From positions 496,001 through 560,000 of the forward strand of contig NZ_JPZL01000002.1 of NCBI RefSeq assembly GCF_000759345.1: 64,000 nt of DNA, given 5' to 3'. The notes under the pieces were generated by a model. It worked only from the letters and a program-made list of their open reading frames with translations. It was not told where the DNA came from and did not search any database. Source of the DNA: Litchfieldella xinjiangensis (GTDB lineage: Bacteria; Pseudomonadota; Gammaproteobacteria; Pseudomonadales; Halomonadaceae). A program made the position numbers and the translations under genes. Positions 26,112 through 34,802 of the stretch are shown one piece after another. Numbering within the stretch: position 1 is the first letter of the stretch; every line of letters begins with the position of its first letter.

Positions 26112-27044
26112 ATGGCAGAGATCGATGACCTGGCCTTCTTCCAGTGTCTTGCCCGGTGTGGGAGCCTGACAGCGACAGCACGCGAGCAGGGCGTATCGCT
26201 GTCTGCGGTGAGCAAGCGTCTCAAGCAGCTCGAGGCCAGGCTGGGCGTGGCGTTGGCCAGCCGAACCACGCGCCGGCTGACATTGACCGCCGAGGGAGAG
26301 CTTTATCTTTCCCGTGGTAGCTTGATCTTGGACGATCTCCACGAGCTGGAAGCGGCCCTCGGCGAGCGCCAGGCCCGGTTGACCGGCCGCCTGCGGATCA
26401 ATGCCACCTTCGGCTTCGGTCGTCGCCACGTGGCGCCGTTGCTGTCGGCCTTTTGCTCCAGGCACCCCGAACTCGACGCCTGGCTCGAGTTGACCAATTT
26501 CCCGCTGAATCTCGCCGATCATGGCTTCGACGTGGGCATCCGTGTCGGCCTGCCTCCGGACTCGCGGCTGGTGGCGACACGTATCCTCGAGAACCGGCGC
26601 GTGCTGTGTGCGTCGCCGGCCTTTATTTCGGGCTGCGCGGAACTCCGGGCCCCAGGCGACCTGTCTACCCGGCAGTGCCTGATCTTGCGGGAAAACGATA
26701 GCGACTATGCGCTATGGCGCTTCGTCGATCAGGCGGGAGAGGAGCGTGCCGTCAAGGTGGGGGGTGGGCTGGCCAGCAACGATGGCGAAGTGATCACTCG
26801 TCTGGCACTGGACGGACACGGTATCATGTTGCGCTCGTGGTGGGACGTGCACGAACATCTTGCCAGCGGACGTCTGGTCGAGCTGTTGCCGAACTGGCGG
26901 GGGGTACGGGCCGATTTCTATGCGGTCTACGACCAGCGCCGCCATGTGCCGACGCGAATACGCACCTTCATTGCCTACCTTCAGGAACAGATGGCCGGGC
27001 GTGTGCCACAGGCACCACGAAAGACAAGGGAGTCTGCCGAGTGA
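26112..27044 (+). CDS. LysR-family transcriptional regulator
   Basis: 310 residues from ATG 26112; a longer frame from 26001 runs into the promoter region. The winged helix-turn-helix covers residues 5-62 (LAFFQCLARCGSLTATAREQ, then SLSAVSKRLKQLE), followed by TRRLTLTAEGE and the effector domain with IRVGLPPDSRLVA. It belongs to the CrgA/DmlR-like subgroup. It is divergent from the dehalogenase-dehydrogenase pair, the usual arrangement for a regulator and its target. DmlR-type relatives control D-malate dehydrogenase genes, which suits the TtuC/DmlA-like target. Its last bases overlap the glycosyltransferase start. Confidence 0.93.
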   Translation: MAEIDDLAFFQCLARCGSLTATAREQGVSLSAVSKRLKQLEARLGVALASRTTRRLTLTAEGELYLSRGSLILDDLHELEAALGERQARLTGRLRINATFGFGRRHVAPLLSAFCSRHPELDAWLELTNFPLNLADHGFDVGIRVGLPPDSRLVATRILENRRVLCASPAFISGCAELRAPGDLSTRQCLILRENDSDYALWRFVDQAGEERAVKVGGGLASNDGEVITRLALDGHGIMLRSWWDVHEHLASGRLVELLPNWRGVRADFYAVYDQRRHVPTRIRTFIAYLQEQMAGRVPQAPRKTRESAE

Positions 27045-28357
27045 ATATTCTCATGTTCACCAATACCTACCGACCGATCGTAGGTGGGGTGAGCGAGTCA
27101 GTGCAGCGACACAAGAGTCGGCTGCAAGAGCAGGGCCACCGGGTCATGGTGGTGGCGCCCAAGATGGATGGCCAGCCGCCCCACGAATCCGATGTGGCGC
27201 GGGTGGCGGCCGTCCAGCATTTCAATGGCAGCGATTTTTCCCTGCCGGTACCGATTCCCGGACAGCTATCCGATGCCATCGAGGCCTTCGAGCCGGATGT
27301 CGTTCATTCACATCATCCCTTTCTGCTTGGCGATACGGCGGCACGCGCTGCCAATACCTATGGGCTGCCACTGATTTTCACCCATCACACCCTCTATGAG
27401 CATTACACCCATTACGTGCCAGGCGATTCCCCCCGCATGCAGCGCTTTGCCGTAGCGTTATCGACCGAGTACACGCGTCTTTGCGATGCAGTGATCGCCC
27501 CCAGCGAAAGCATCCGGGACCTGCTGGTGCGCCGTGGTGTGCGGCCCGAGGTCACGGTGGTTCCCAGTGGCGTGGATACCGGAAAATTCGCCCTGGGTGA
27601 CGGCAAGCGCCTTCACCGTGCGCTGGGCATCCCCGACGATGCCTACGTGATCGGCCACGTGGGTCGACTCGCCCATGAAAAGAATCTGCCGTTTCTGGCC
27701 CGGGTCGCGGCCGAGACGCTGCGTCGCGAGCCGCTGGCTCATTTTCTGGTGGTGGGTGACGGCGACGCCCGACCCGCCATGGAACGCGCGGCGGAGCAGG
27801 CCGGGGTCGCCGAGCGATTCCACTTCACGGGGCGTCTGCAGGGCCAGGCACTGATCGATGCCTACCACGCCATGCATGTGTTCGCCTTTGCCTCGCACAG
27901 TGAAACCCAGGGCATGGTATTGGTGGAAGCCATGGCGGCAGGCTTGCCAGTAGTGGCCATCGAGGCGCCGGGCGTGCGTGAAGTGGTCAGCGATGGCGTC
28001 AATGGCCGACTTCTCGCGAATGATGACGAGCCAGGCATGGTCGATGCCTTGACCGAGCTTGCCGATCTCGAGCGCCAGCTCACGCTGCAGCAGGCGGCAT
28101 GGCGTACCGCGCAGGAATTCGAGGAGAGTCTTTGCACCTCGAGATGTCTGGAGGTGTATCGCCGGGCGATTGCCGACGGGCCCTCACGCCAGGATGATGT
28201 GTCGGGCTGGGAGCGGGTGAGGGCTCGCCTGGAAGCGGAGTGGAGCCTGTTGCGCCACCGTGGGCGAGTCCTTCGTTCCATGCTGCAGGAGCCGCAGCAG
28301 GATGGCACTACCGGCTACCCCACCCTGGATGACGAAACCCGCTTGTCCCCCAAGTAG
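27041..28357 (+). CDS. Group 4 glycosyltransferase (GT-B)
   Basis: 438 residues from GTG 27041, which has GGGAG eight bases upstream and overlaps the LysR stop as GTGA; ATG 27053 is an alternative. The N-terminal domain has NTYRPIVGGVSES (glycine-rich acceptor loop) and DVVHSHHPF. The C-terminal domain has VGRLAHEKN, VVGDGDARP and the sugar-nucleotide site SHSETQGMVLVEAMAAGLP with the E-x7-E motif. It resembles lipid-directed hexosyl/mannosyl transferases. It transfers a sugar from an activated donor to a lipid or polysaccharide acceptor on the cytoplasmic face. The next gene is convergent, five bases away. Confidence 0.92.
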   Translation: MNILMFTNTYRPIVGGVSESVQRHKSRLQEQGHRVMVVAPKMDGQPPHESDVARVAAVQHFNGSDFSLPVPIPGQLSDAIEAFEPDVVHSHHPFLLGDTAARAANTYGLPLIFTHHTLYEHYTHYVPGDSPRMQRFAVALSTEYTRLCDAVIAPSESIRDLLVRRGVRPEVTVVPSGVDTGKFALGDGKRLHRALGIPDDAYVIGHVGRLAHEKNLPFLARVAAETLRREPLAHFLVVGDGDARPAMERAAEQAGVAERFHFTGRLQGQALIDAYHAMHVFAFASHSETQGMVLVEAMAAGLPVVAIEAPGVREVVSDGVNGRLLANDDEPGMVDALTELADLERQLTLQQAAWRTAQEFEESLCTSRCLEVYRRAIADGPSRQDDVSGWERVRARLEAEWSLLRHRGRVLRSMLQEPQQDGTTGYPTLDDETRLSPK

Positions 28358-28362
28358 AACGC

Positions 28363-29052
28363 CTAGTTGCCTCGGCGTCGGCGCTGGCGGTACGCAGCGT
28401 AGCGCCGGAGGCCATAAAGCAAGGCAATACCCGCGACGATACCGCCGGCGCCCCAGATCAATTCCTGACGATCTTCCGCGGTCAGCAGCGTCGTGACCTG
28501 GCTACTGAGCAGGATGATACCCGCGAGACCGGGAACGATGCCGATCAGCGTCCCCAGCATGAAGTCCCGAAAGCGAATGCGAAACGCCCCGGCCATCATG
28601 TTGGTCAGGGTAAACGGTGCCAGCGGCAACAGGCTGATCAGCGTTATGGTACGGATGCCGCGTCCGGCGAAATAGCGAGACACGCCCAACAGACGAGGCC
28701 CGCCATGGCGCAGCAGGGCATCCCGTCCCAGCCGATGCCCGAGCCAGTACGTCAACACCGAAGCTGACAACGTGCCTGCCAGGGCATAGCCGAACCCCCA
28801 CCAGGGGCCAAACAATAACCCCGTCAGGACCACCAGTACGCTCAAGGGAAACAGCACCAACGACGTACTGGTATAGACCCCGATCACGACCAGCAACGCC
28901 CAGGGGGTATCCCGCCAGGCCAGCGAGCCCTGTAACAGGGAATAGAGCACCTGGGCATTCAGCAGATCCTGCATCGCCAACCATCGCCACAGCAGGAGCA
29001 GGGCGGCGATCACCGCAATGGCCAGCAGGATGAGGAGGTGCTTTCGGGTCAT
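28363..29052 (-). CDS. TVP38/TMEM64-family membrane protein
   Basis: 229 residues with about five to six hydrophobic segments. The SNARE-associated/DedA-superfamily core is seen as FPLSVLVVLTGLLFGPWWGF near residues 67-86 and SRYFAGRGIRTITLISLLPLAPF near 120-142, with the conserved R and P residues of the re-entrant loops. These proteins are thought to move or scramble lipids or to transport lipid-linked or small molecules; the substrate here is unknown. It is convergent with the glycosyltransferase gene, five bases apart, without an obvious terminator between them. Confidence 0.9.
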   Translation of the reverse strand: MTRKHLLILLAIAVIAALLLLWRWLAMQDLLNAQVLYSLLQGSLAWRDTPWALLVVIGVYTSTSLVLFPLSVLVVLTGLLFGPWWGFGYALAGTLSASVLTYWLGHRLGRDALLRHGGPRLLGVSRYFAGRGIRTITLISLLPLAPFTLTNMMAGAFRIRFRDFMLGTLIGIVPGLAGIILLSSQVTTLLTAEDRQELIWGAGGIVAGIALLYGLRRYAAYRQRRRRGN

Positions 29053-29095
29053 GAAGGGCTGCCCTGCGCTGAAAAAGACTTACAGCATACGAATA

Positions 29096-29126
29096 CCACG
29101 CCCAGAGGCAATGCCCCTGGACGTGG
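29096..29126 (-). terminator. Hairpin after the betaine-type binding protein gene
   Basis: CCACGCCCAGAGGCA and TGCCCCTGGACGTGG pair over 15 positions with two mismatches. It lies 19 bases past the stop of the minus-strand binding protein gene. The following sequence TATTCGTATG is only weakly T-rich. Confidence 0.5.
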
Positions 29127-29144
29127 CGGGCAGTATAGGCGGAA

Positions 29145-30110
29145 TTATAGCGAGAAGGTGTCCTGAATCACTTCCCAGGCCGACTCACCCTCGGCGGTGG
29201 TCACGCCCTCCAGCATGGCTTCCACCCGCTCGGCGTTGTCACGAATCCACTGCTCGGCGACTTCATCGGCGGGGCGTTCCTCCAGGCCATATTCGAGAAT
29301 CATCCAGCTCTGCTCCTCGGCACTGAAGGTAAACTGCTCGAAAAAGGCCTTCAGGTTGGGGTGGGCCTCGGCGTAATCGCCGCGCATCACGGTCAATACT
29401 TCGCTCTCGCCATTGTTTTCACCGAACAGGTTCTTCGAGTCCGCGAGATACGCCATCGGCAGTTCGAGGTTCATCCAGTGCGGGGTCCAGCCGACCCAGA
29501 CGATGGGCTCTTCCCGCGAGATGGCGTCACGCGCGGCGCTCAGCATGCCTACGGTGCTGGTGTCGACGATCTGCCAGTCACCCAGGCCCCAGGTGTCGTT
29601 GTCGATCGCCTCGTTGAGTAGCTCGCTGGCCGCCGAACCGGCGCCGAAGCCATGAATCTTGCCCTCGAACATGTCGCGGTTCTCGTCGAGATCGGCAAAG
29701 CTCTGGATGCCGGCCGCGTAGGTATACTCGGGCACGGCGAGGGTCATCTGGGCGCCATCGACATTGTTGGCCACGCTGATAATCGCGCCACTCTCTTCAC
29801 GCGGTCCGTACATGGCTTCCTGCGCCGGCATCCAGCCGCCCAGGAACACGTCCAGATCGCCGGTCTCCAGGCCCTGGTAGATCACTTGCAGGCCGAGTTC
29901 CTGGCTTGTGGTGTCATACCCGAGCGGGGCCAGCAACTGTTCGGCAATCTCGGTCTTCACGGTGATACCCGGCCAGGCGGGCACGCCGATGTGCAGCGTG
30001 TCATCGTCGGCCTGGGCCGAGGCTACCATGCCAAGCGTCAAGGGCAGCGCCAGTGCCATGGCGGCAGGCAGGCGCGCCTGCGTGGCGCGAACGTTCAGGG
30101 GGAAGGTCAT
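29145..30110 (-). CDS. Betaine/choline/carnitine-type ABC substrate-binding protein (orphan)
   Basis: 321 residues with a signal peptide of about 35 residues ending at ASAQA. The OpuAC fold is recognised by GVPAWPGITVKTE, LGLQVIYQGLETGDLDVFLGGWMP and IVWVGWTPHWMN, which supply the tryptophan box that cages a trimethylammonium group in ChoX, CaiX and ProX proteins. It would bind choline, glycine betaine, carnitine or a precursor in the periplasm. No matching permease or ATPase gene is in the window. In pseudomonads such lone receptors share one CbcVW core transporter. The remnant of a gamma-butyrobetaine hydroxylase directly upstream suggests carnitine or butyrobetaine. Confidence 0.9.
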   Translation of the reverse strand: MTFPLNVRATQARLPAAMALALPLTLGMVASAQADDDTLHIGVPAWPGITVKTEIAEQLLAPLGYDTTSQELGLQVIYQGLETGDLDVFLGGWMPAQEAMYGPREESGAIISVANNVDGAQMTLAVPEYTYAAGIQSFADLDENRDMFEGKIHGFGAGSAASELLNEAIDNDTWGLGDWQIVDTSTVGMLSAARDAISREEPIVWVGWTPHWMNLELPMAYLADSKNLFGENNGESEVLTVMRGDYAEAHPNLKAFFEQFTFSAEEQSWMILEYGLEERPADEVAEQWIRDNAERVEAMLEGVTTAEGESAWEVIQDTFSL

Positions 30111-30205
30111 GCATAGTCTCCTTGTCTAGGATGTCACCGAGGTTGTTATGATTCTGAGGCGGTGGATGATGAGCGTGGCATGCGTACGTCTCTTCGGGCG
30201 TCTCT

Positions 30206-30640
30206 TCAGACGTTTCGGGCCAGGACCCGCAACCGCGATTCGAGCATGTCGCGATCAAGATAGGTGCCTTGCAGGTGACGGCGGCCGGTATTGGGATCGA
30301 AAGCGCGGCGGCCGTGCAAGACACGACGGTTGTCGAAGGTGATCATCTGGCCGGGCTCGAGCGAGAATTCAATCAAGTGACGTGGATCGTGAAGCAAGCG
30401 CCAGAAACGACGATAGGCTTCATACCAGGCATCCATCATATGCTCGGGTAAGCGTAGCGTATCGCGGATCCAATTGTTGAAGCGAACCTCGACCACGTGG
30501 TCGTGGGCATCGCACTCGATCACAGGGGCCCGGACGGCGATGTCCTGGGTCTCATCCTGGAAACGGAAATCCACAGGGGTTTCGCTCAGGACCTGGAAGG
30601 CCTCGGGCGCCTCGATGGTCCCGAAGGGGACGATATCGAA
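30206..30640 (-). pseudogene. Remnant of gamma-butyrobetaine hydroxylase (C-terminal third)
   Basis: About 140 codons ending at the stop 30206-30208 encode the C-terminal part of a TauD/GBBH-type 2-oxoglutarate dioxygenase. Conserved pieces are LSETPVDFRFQDE, VRFNNWIRDTLRLP, EAYRRFWRLLHDP, PGQMITFDNRRVLHGRRAF with the last iron histidine and 2-oxoglutarate arginine, and GTYLDRDMLESRLRVL. Full enzymes have about 380-400 residues; the first two thirds, including the HxD iron motif, are missing. The reading frame continues upstream only as antisense of other genes. The break near 30610-30640 abuts a LysR remnant on the other strand. An intact enzyme would hydroxylate gamma-butyrobetaine to carnitine. 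Confidence 0.88.
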
Positions 30641-30999
30641 ATGCGTTACGGGCGGGGGGATTGGTCGGGCACTGAAGTGGCCTCGCTTGGCGAGGAGTCC
30701 CTGCTGCCTGCATGTGCGCCGAGGCTGGCCGACAAGCTGAAGACACCGGCTGACCTTGCCGGCTGCACCCTGTTGCATGCGGTAGGCTTCGCGGTGGGAT
30801 GGCCAACCTGGCTGAAGCAGGCCGGCGTGGCGGGCCTCGAACGGGAGTGTACGGCCCTGACCTGGTCGCGCCGTTCTCTCTGGCAGTCCCCAGCGATGAG
30901 TGTTTCTGGCTGGTGCGCTCGGCCCGGGGGCAACGTCAGGAGGAGGCGTCGCTGTTATGGGACTGGCTGGTGGCGGGGCGGGACACCGACGACGCCTGA
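30629..30999 (+). pseudogene. Remnant of a LysR-family regulator with internal deletion
   Basis: Two frames encode pieces of the effector-binding domain of a GcvA-like LysR protein. Frame A, about 30629-30847, gives DDIEMRYGRGDW, LPACAPRLADKLKTPADLAG, and GWPTWLKQAGVAGLE. Frame B, about 30853-30999, gives LVAPFSLAVPSDECFWLVR and the natural C-terminus with a stop. The join near 30850 lacks some 50-60 residues by comparison with typical family members and shifts frame. The DNA-binding half is absent. The 3' end overlaps the antisense tail of mtfA. In its intact state it may have controlled the carnitine/butyrobetaine gene next to it. Confidence 0.8.
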
Positions 31000-31808
31000 G
31001 CCTGGCTGCCAGCCTGCAGACGGGCCAGGGGATCCTGGCGGAAGTACTGGCCCAGCAGGGCATAGAGCTCGGGGTAGGCCTCGGCGAGTATGTCCGGGGC
31101 GGCGAAGAAATACTCGCAACACACCGCGTAACACTCCCCGGGGTGACTGGCGGCGTAATCATCGATGGGGGGCTCGCTGCCGCGTGCAAGCTGCGCCTGC
31201 AGGTCGTCCCAGGCCGCAGTGAATATGCGATGCCATTCGCGCGGATCGATGTCTCGCGGCAGGGGGGGAAAGCCGTCGATGTCGCTGGCGTTACCCATGT
31301 CGAGCTTATGTGCCAGTTCATGGATGAGCACATTGAAGCCGGTCCAGTCGCCGCTTGCCATGAGATCGGCGAAGGAGACCACCACCGGCCCCTGATAGGA
31401 GGTTTCCCCGGCGCGCTCGTCCTCGTATTCGTGCATGACCCCGAACTCATCCATCTCCTCGACCCGCCGGCTGAACGCATCGGGCAGCACCAGGATTTCA
31501 TGCACATTGGCGAATGCCTCTGCGTGCTCATGCTCTTGCCAGTTCATTGTCAGAAGACAGGCCTGTCCCGCCAGTACCAGGCGTGCCGGCAGGTCGAATC
31601 GGGTGGTCTCGGCAAGCGTCGGATGCAAGGTGAGGCGCTTGGCATGGGCGAAACGCCAGGCGCGATGGCCCAGCCGGGTGGCTTCGTCGTCATCGATCAG
31701 CGAGGCGAGCAGAGGCACCCGCGCTCGCGCCTCGTCCCAGGCGTCCTGTGGGAAGGGATGGCGGGCCTCGAACAGCTCGGCTCGCCACCGTCGCCATTTA
31801 TCGAACAT
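30936..31808 (-). CDS. mtfA: M90-family zinc metallopeptidase MtfA
   Basis: 290 residues. The zinc motif HELAHKLD has H163, E164 and H167, and PGECYAVCCEYFF carries the expected third acidic ligand region, as in MtfA (YeeI) of E. coli. MtfA binds the repressor Mlc and affects glucose phosphotransferase control there; it is also a peptidase. The protein is about 25 residues longer than E. coli MtfA. The extra tail (QAGSQAQASSVSRPATSQ...) is polar, low-complexity and encoded antisense to the LysR remnant, so it probably arose when the stop was lost in the rearrangement. The start lies eight bases after the GNAT-nitrilase stop, which suggests co-transcription. Confidence 0.9.
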   Translation of the reverse strand: MFDKWRRWRAELFEARHPFPQDAWDEARARVPLLASLIDDDEATRLGHRAWRFAHAKRLTLHPTLAETTRFDLPARLVLAGQACLLTMNWQEHEHAEAFANVHEILVLPDAFSRRVEEMDEFGVMHEYEDERAGETSYQGPVVVSFADLMASGDWTGFNVLIHELAHKLDMGNASDIDGFPPLPRDIDPREWHRIFTAAWDDLQAQLARGSEPPIDDYAASHPGECYAVCCEYFFAAPDILAEAYPELYALLGQYFRQDPLARLQAGSQAQASSVSRPATSQSHNSDASS

Positions 31809-31816
31809 CGAGTGCC

Positions 31817-33388
31817 TCAGTGTTCATCCTGCCGGCCTCCGGACTTCCACGACCAATCGCGCCAGCGCAGGTCGAACAAATCCTTGCGCCGATCCTTGAG
31901 GTTGGTCACCGAGCCTTCGCTGCGCACCACGGTGAGGCGCGTCAGGTCGAGATCGGAGAACATGATCATCTCGGTGTTGGGCGTGGTTTCGGCGAGTACC
32001 GCATCGTGCGGGAAGGCGAAGTCCGACGGTGAGAATACCGATGACTGGGCATACTGGATATCGAGGTTCTTGATCGACGGCACGTTGCCCACGCTGCCAC
32101 ACAGCACCACGTAGCATTCGTTCTCGATGGCACGCGCCTGGGCGCAATGGCGTACGCGCAGATAGCCGTTCTTGGTATCGGTCCAGAAGGGTACGAACAG
32201 AATGTCCATGTCCTGGTCGGCGAGCAGCCGCGACAGCTCGGGGAATTCCACGTCATAGCAGATCATGATACCGACCCGGCCTGCGTCGGTATCGAATACG
32301 CGCAACTCGTCACCGCCCTCGATCACCCAGTCGCGGCGCTCCTGGGGGGTGATATGCAACTTGGACTGCGACTCCATGCTGCCGTCGCGGTGGCAGAGGT
32401 ACGAGACGTTGTAGAGCTTGCCGTCCTCGCGCTCCTCGATCATCGAGCCGGCCACGATGTTGATGTTGTACGAGACCGCCATGCGTGACAGCTCCGACTT
32501 GAACTGCTCGGTGAAGCCGGACAGGAAGCGGATGGCGGCAAGCTGATCGAGCTGGGCGGCACGATCCTGCAACCCCATCAACGGCGCATTGAACAGTTCC
32601 GGGAAGACGGCGAAGTCGCTTTGGTAGCCCGAGAGCGCATCGACGAAGTACTCGATCTGTTCCAGCACGGCTTCTACCGAGGCAAGCTCGCGCATCTGCC
32701 ACTGTACGGCGGCGACCCGCACCTGGGTGCGTCGCGTTTCCAGTACCCGCTCGGCGGGCTCGAAGAGTATGTTATTCCACTCGAGCAGTGTGGCGAAGCC
32801 CTGGGACTTCTCATCCTCGGGCAGGTACTTGCGCAGCAGGCGCTTGACCAGGAAGTCGTTGGCCAACTGAAACGACAGGATCGGATCGTGCAGCTCCTTG
32901 CGCGAGACCTTCTCGATGTACTCGGTAGGCGAGAGCTCGTCGGCATGCTGGTGATAGTTGGGGATGCGTCCCCCCGCGAGGATCGCGCGCAGATTCATCG
33001 AGCGACACAGTTCCTTGCGCGCTTCATAGAGACGGCGGCCCAGCCGGTAGCCGCGATAGGCCGGGTCGATCAGCACGTCGAGCCCGTACATGGCGTCGCC
33101 TTCGGGATCGTTGAGGATCGTCTCGCGCTTGCCGATCAGGTCGTCGTACTTGTGCGGATTGGAAAACTCGTCGTAATCGACCAAGGCGGTCAAGGCCACG
33201 CCGACAATAGTCTCGTCATCCTCGATCAGGATCTGGCCATCGGGAAACTCTGAGATCAGCTTGTCGATGGTGAGCTTCGGCCAGGCGCCACCAATGTCGT
33301 GATAGACCCGGTCCATCAGGGTCTTGAGCTGCGGATAGTCATCCGGTGTCAGGTTGCGCAGATTGAGATGCAAGTCGTCGAGGGACAT
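31817..33388 (-). CDS. GNAT acetyltransferase fused to carbon-nitrogen hydrolase
   Basis: 523 residues from ATG 33388; the frame upstream to 33526 shows no coding character. Residues about 8-150 form a GNAT domain with VLIDPAYRGYRLGRRLYEAR as the acetyl-CoA loop. Residues about 222-500 form a nitrilase domain with the catalytic triad E264 (FPELF), K343 (SKLHITP) and C377 (MICYDVEFPE). This fusion is a recognised widespread architecture; its substrate is not known to me. The nitrilase half would hydrolyse an amide or nitrile and the GNAT half acylate an amine, perhaps in metabolite repair or nitrogen recycling. mtfA follows in the same operon. Confidence 0.93.
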   Translation of the reverse strand: MSLDDLHLNLRNLTPDDYPQLKTLMDRVYHDIGGAWPKLTIDKLISEFPDGQILIEDDETIVGVALTALVDYDEFSNPHKYDDLIGKRETILNDPEGDAMYGLDVLIDPAYRGYRLGRRLYEARKELCRSMNLRAILAGGRIPNYHQHADELSPTEYIEKVSRKELHDPILSFQLANDFLVKRLLRKYLPEDEKSQGFATLLEWNNILFEPAERVLETRRTQVRVAAVQWQMRELASVEAVLEQIEYFVDALSGYQSDFAVFPELFNAPLMGLQDRAAQLDQLAAIRFLSGFTEQFKSELSRMAVSYNINIVAGSMIEEREDGKLYNVSYLCHRDGSMESQSKLHITPQERRDWVIEGGDELRVFDTDAGRVGIMICYDVEFPELSRLLADQDMDILFVPFWTDTKNGYLRVRHCAQARAIENECYVVLCGSVGNVPSIKNLDIQYAQSSVFSPSDFAFPHDAVLAETTPNTEMIMFSDLDLTRLTVVRSEGSVTNLKDRRKDLFDLRWRDWSWKSGGRQDEH

Positions 33389-33451
33389 GTATGGCGTGTT
33401 CCTGAACAAAAATTGATCACCCATTCTAGCACGACGCTGGACGGCCGCTCG

Positions 33452-33471
33452 GTGACGACGTGTCACGTCAC
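33452..33471. promoter_or_regulatory. Inverted repeat in the divergent region before the ABC importer
   Basis: GTGACG (33452-33457) and CGTCAC (33466-33471) form a dyad with eight bases between, overlapping a second, TGTCA (33461-33465) with TGACA (33477-33481). The 244-base region separates the GNAT-nitrilase gene from the sugar-type importer. No regulator gene is adjacent. Role uncertain. Confidence 0.35.
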
Positions 33472-33632
33472 ATGCCTGACACATATCCATCATGTAACCG
33501 TAACGTGGGTTGCCGACCATAAACATAATGAAAAACCGGCCGCAGGGGCTACGCTTGGAAACAACAGGGATGACAGGCCTGCCGAGAGCGATAGTCGGCT
33601 CACTGTCTGGCGGTTACACGCCTGGGAACGTC

Positions 33633-34802
33633 ATGTCCGATAACAACAAGCGCATTCGTCTGGAAAACGTCAGCAAGCAGTGGGGAGACACCCCTGCCGT
33701 CGATGGCATCAGCTTCGATGTCACGCCGGGCCAGTTCGTGATCCTGCTTGGCCCGTCAGGCTGTGGCAAGTCGACCACGCTGCGCATGATCGCCGGCCTC
33801 GAGCAGGCCTCGAGCGGGCGCATCCATATTGGCGACCGCGACGTTACCTCCCTGCCTCCTGGTGATCGCGGGTTGAGCATGGTGTTCCAGAACTATGCGC
33901 TGTTCCCCCATCTCAACGTGGCCGAGAACATCGTTTTCGGCCTGCGTAGCCGCAGGGTGGCGGGTGCCGAGCGCCGCGAGCGACTCGCCCGCGCTGCCAA
34001 GCTGGTGGACCTCGAAGCCTACCTGGATCGCAAGCCGGCGCAGCTCTCGGGCGGGCAGCGTCAGCGCGTGGCATTGGCCCGCGCGATCATCGCCGAACAC
34101 CCGATCTGCCTGATGGATGAGCCGCTATCCAACCTTGATGCGCGCCTGCGTGGCGAGATGCGCCGCGAGATCAAGGCCTTGCAGCGCCGGTTGGGCATGA
34201 CCGTGATCTATGTCACCCACGACCAGGTCGAGGCCATGAGCATGGGTGACCGGGTCATCCTGATGCAGGGTGGACGCATCGTCCAGGACGATACACCAAG
34301 CGAACTCTACCGGCGTCCGGCCACCGCCTTTGCCGCCAGTTTCATCGGCAGTCCGGCGATGAATCTGTTACCGCTGGCTGCGGCCTCGGACGGAGCGGTG
34401 ATCGAAGGCGAACCGCGCTGCGCCGTGGCGAGCCATGAGGCAGTAGGCAGCCAGATTGGGGTGCGCCCGGAGGACATACGTATTGCTGCCTGGGATGCCC
34501 CGGGGGTGCCGGCCGAATGGCAGGACACCGAATACCTCGGCGCAGACAGCATCGTGCGTCTCAAGGTCGGCGAGCATGAGCTGCGCGCGCGGCTCGATGG
34601 ACCGGCCCCCGAGCATCCGCCGGGCCGATGCCGCCTGCAATGGTCGGCCGAGGCGGCTCACTTCTTCGACGCGGATGGCGGGCAACGGCTCGCCCTACGC
34701 GGCCACGACGTTTCCGCGACCGTGAGTCGCGTCTACCGGGAAAGCGAGGCGCAGACCTCGCCCCCTCAAACTGGGACCCAGCGTCCAGGAGTGAACCGAT
34801 GA
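33633..34802 (+). CDS. Carbohydrate-type ABC transporter ATP-binding protein (UgpC/MalK-like)
   Basis: 389 residues from ATG 33633; the frame upstream to 33510 lacks similarity. Walker A GPSGCGKSTT is near residues 38-47, the signature is [15 protein letters not shown], Walker B ICLMDEPLSNLDA and the switch histidine YVTHDQVEAMSM. A C-terminal TOBE-like domain follows (about 240-370). This layout is that of the MalK/UgpC group that energises importers for sugars, sugar alcohols and glycerol-3-phosphate. It is the first gene of the operon, and its stop overlaps the receptor start (ATGA, 34799-34802). Specificity is not readable. Confidence 0.93.
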   Translation: MSDNNKRIRLENVSKQWGDTPAVDGISFDVTPGQFVILLGPSGCGKSTTLRMIAGLEQASSGRIHIGDRDVTSLPPGDRGLSMVFQNYALFPHLNVAENIVFGLRSRRVAGAERRERLARAAKLVDLEAYLDRKPAQLSGGQRQRVALARAIIAEHPICLMDEPLSNLDARLRGEMRREIKALQRRLGMTVIYVTHDQVEAMSMGDRVILMQGGRIVQDDTPSELYRRPATAFAASFIGSPAMNLLPLAAASDGAVIEGEPRCAVASHEAVGSQIGVRPEDIRIAAWDAPGVPAEWQDTEYLGADSIVRLKVGEHELRARLDGPAPEHPPGRCRLQWSAEAAHFFDADGGQRLALRGHDVSATVSRVYRESEAQTSPPQTGTQRPGVNR

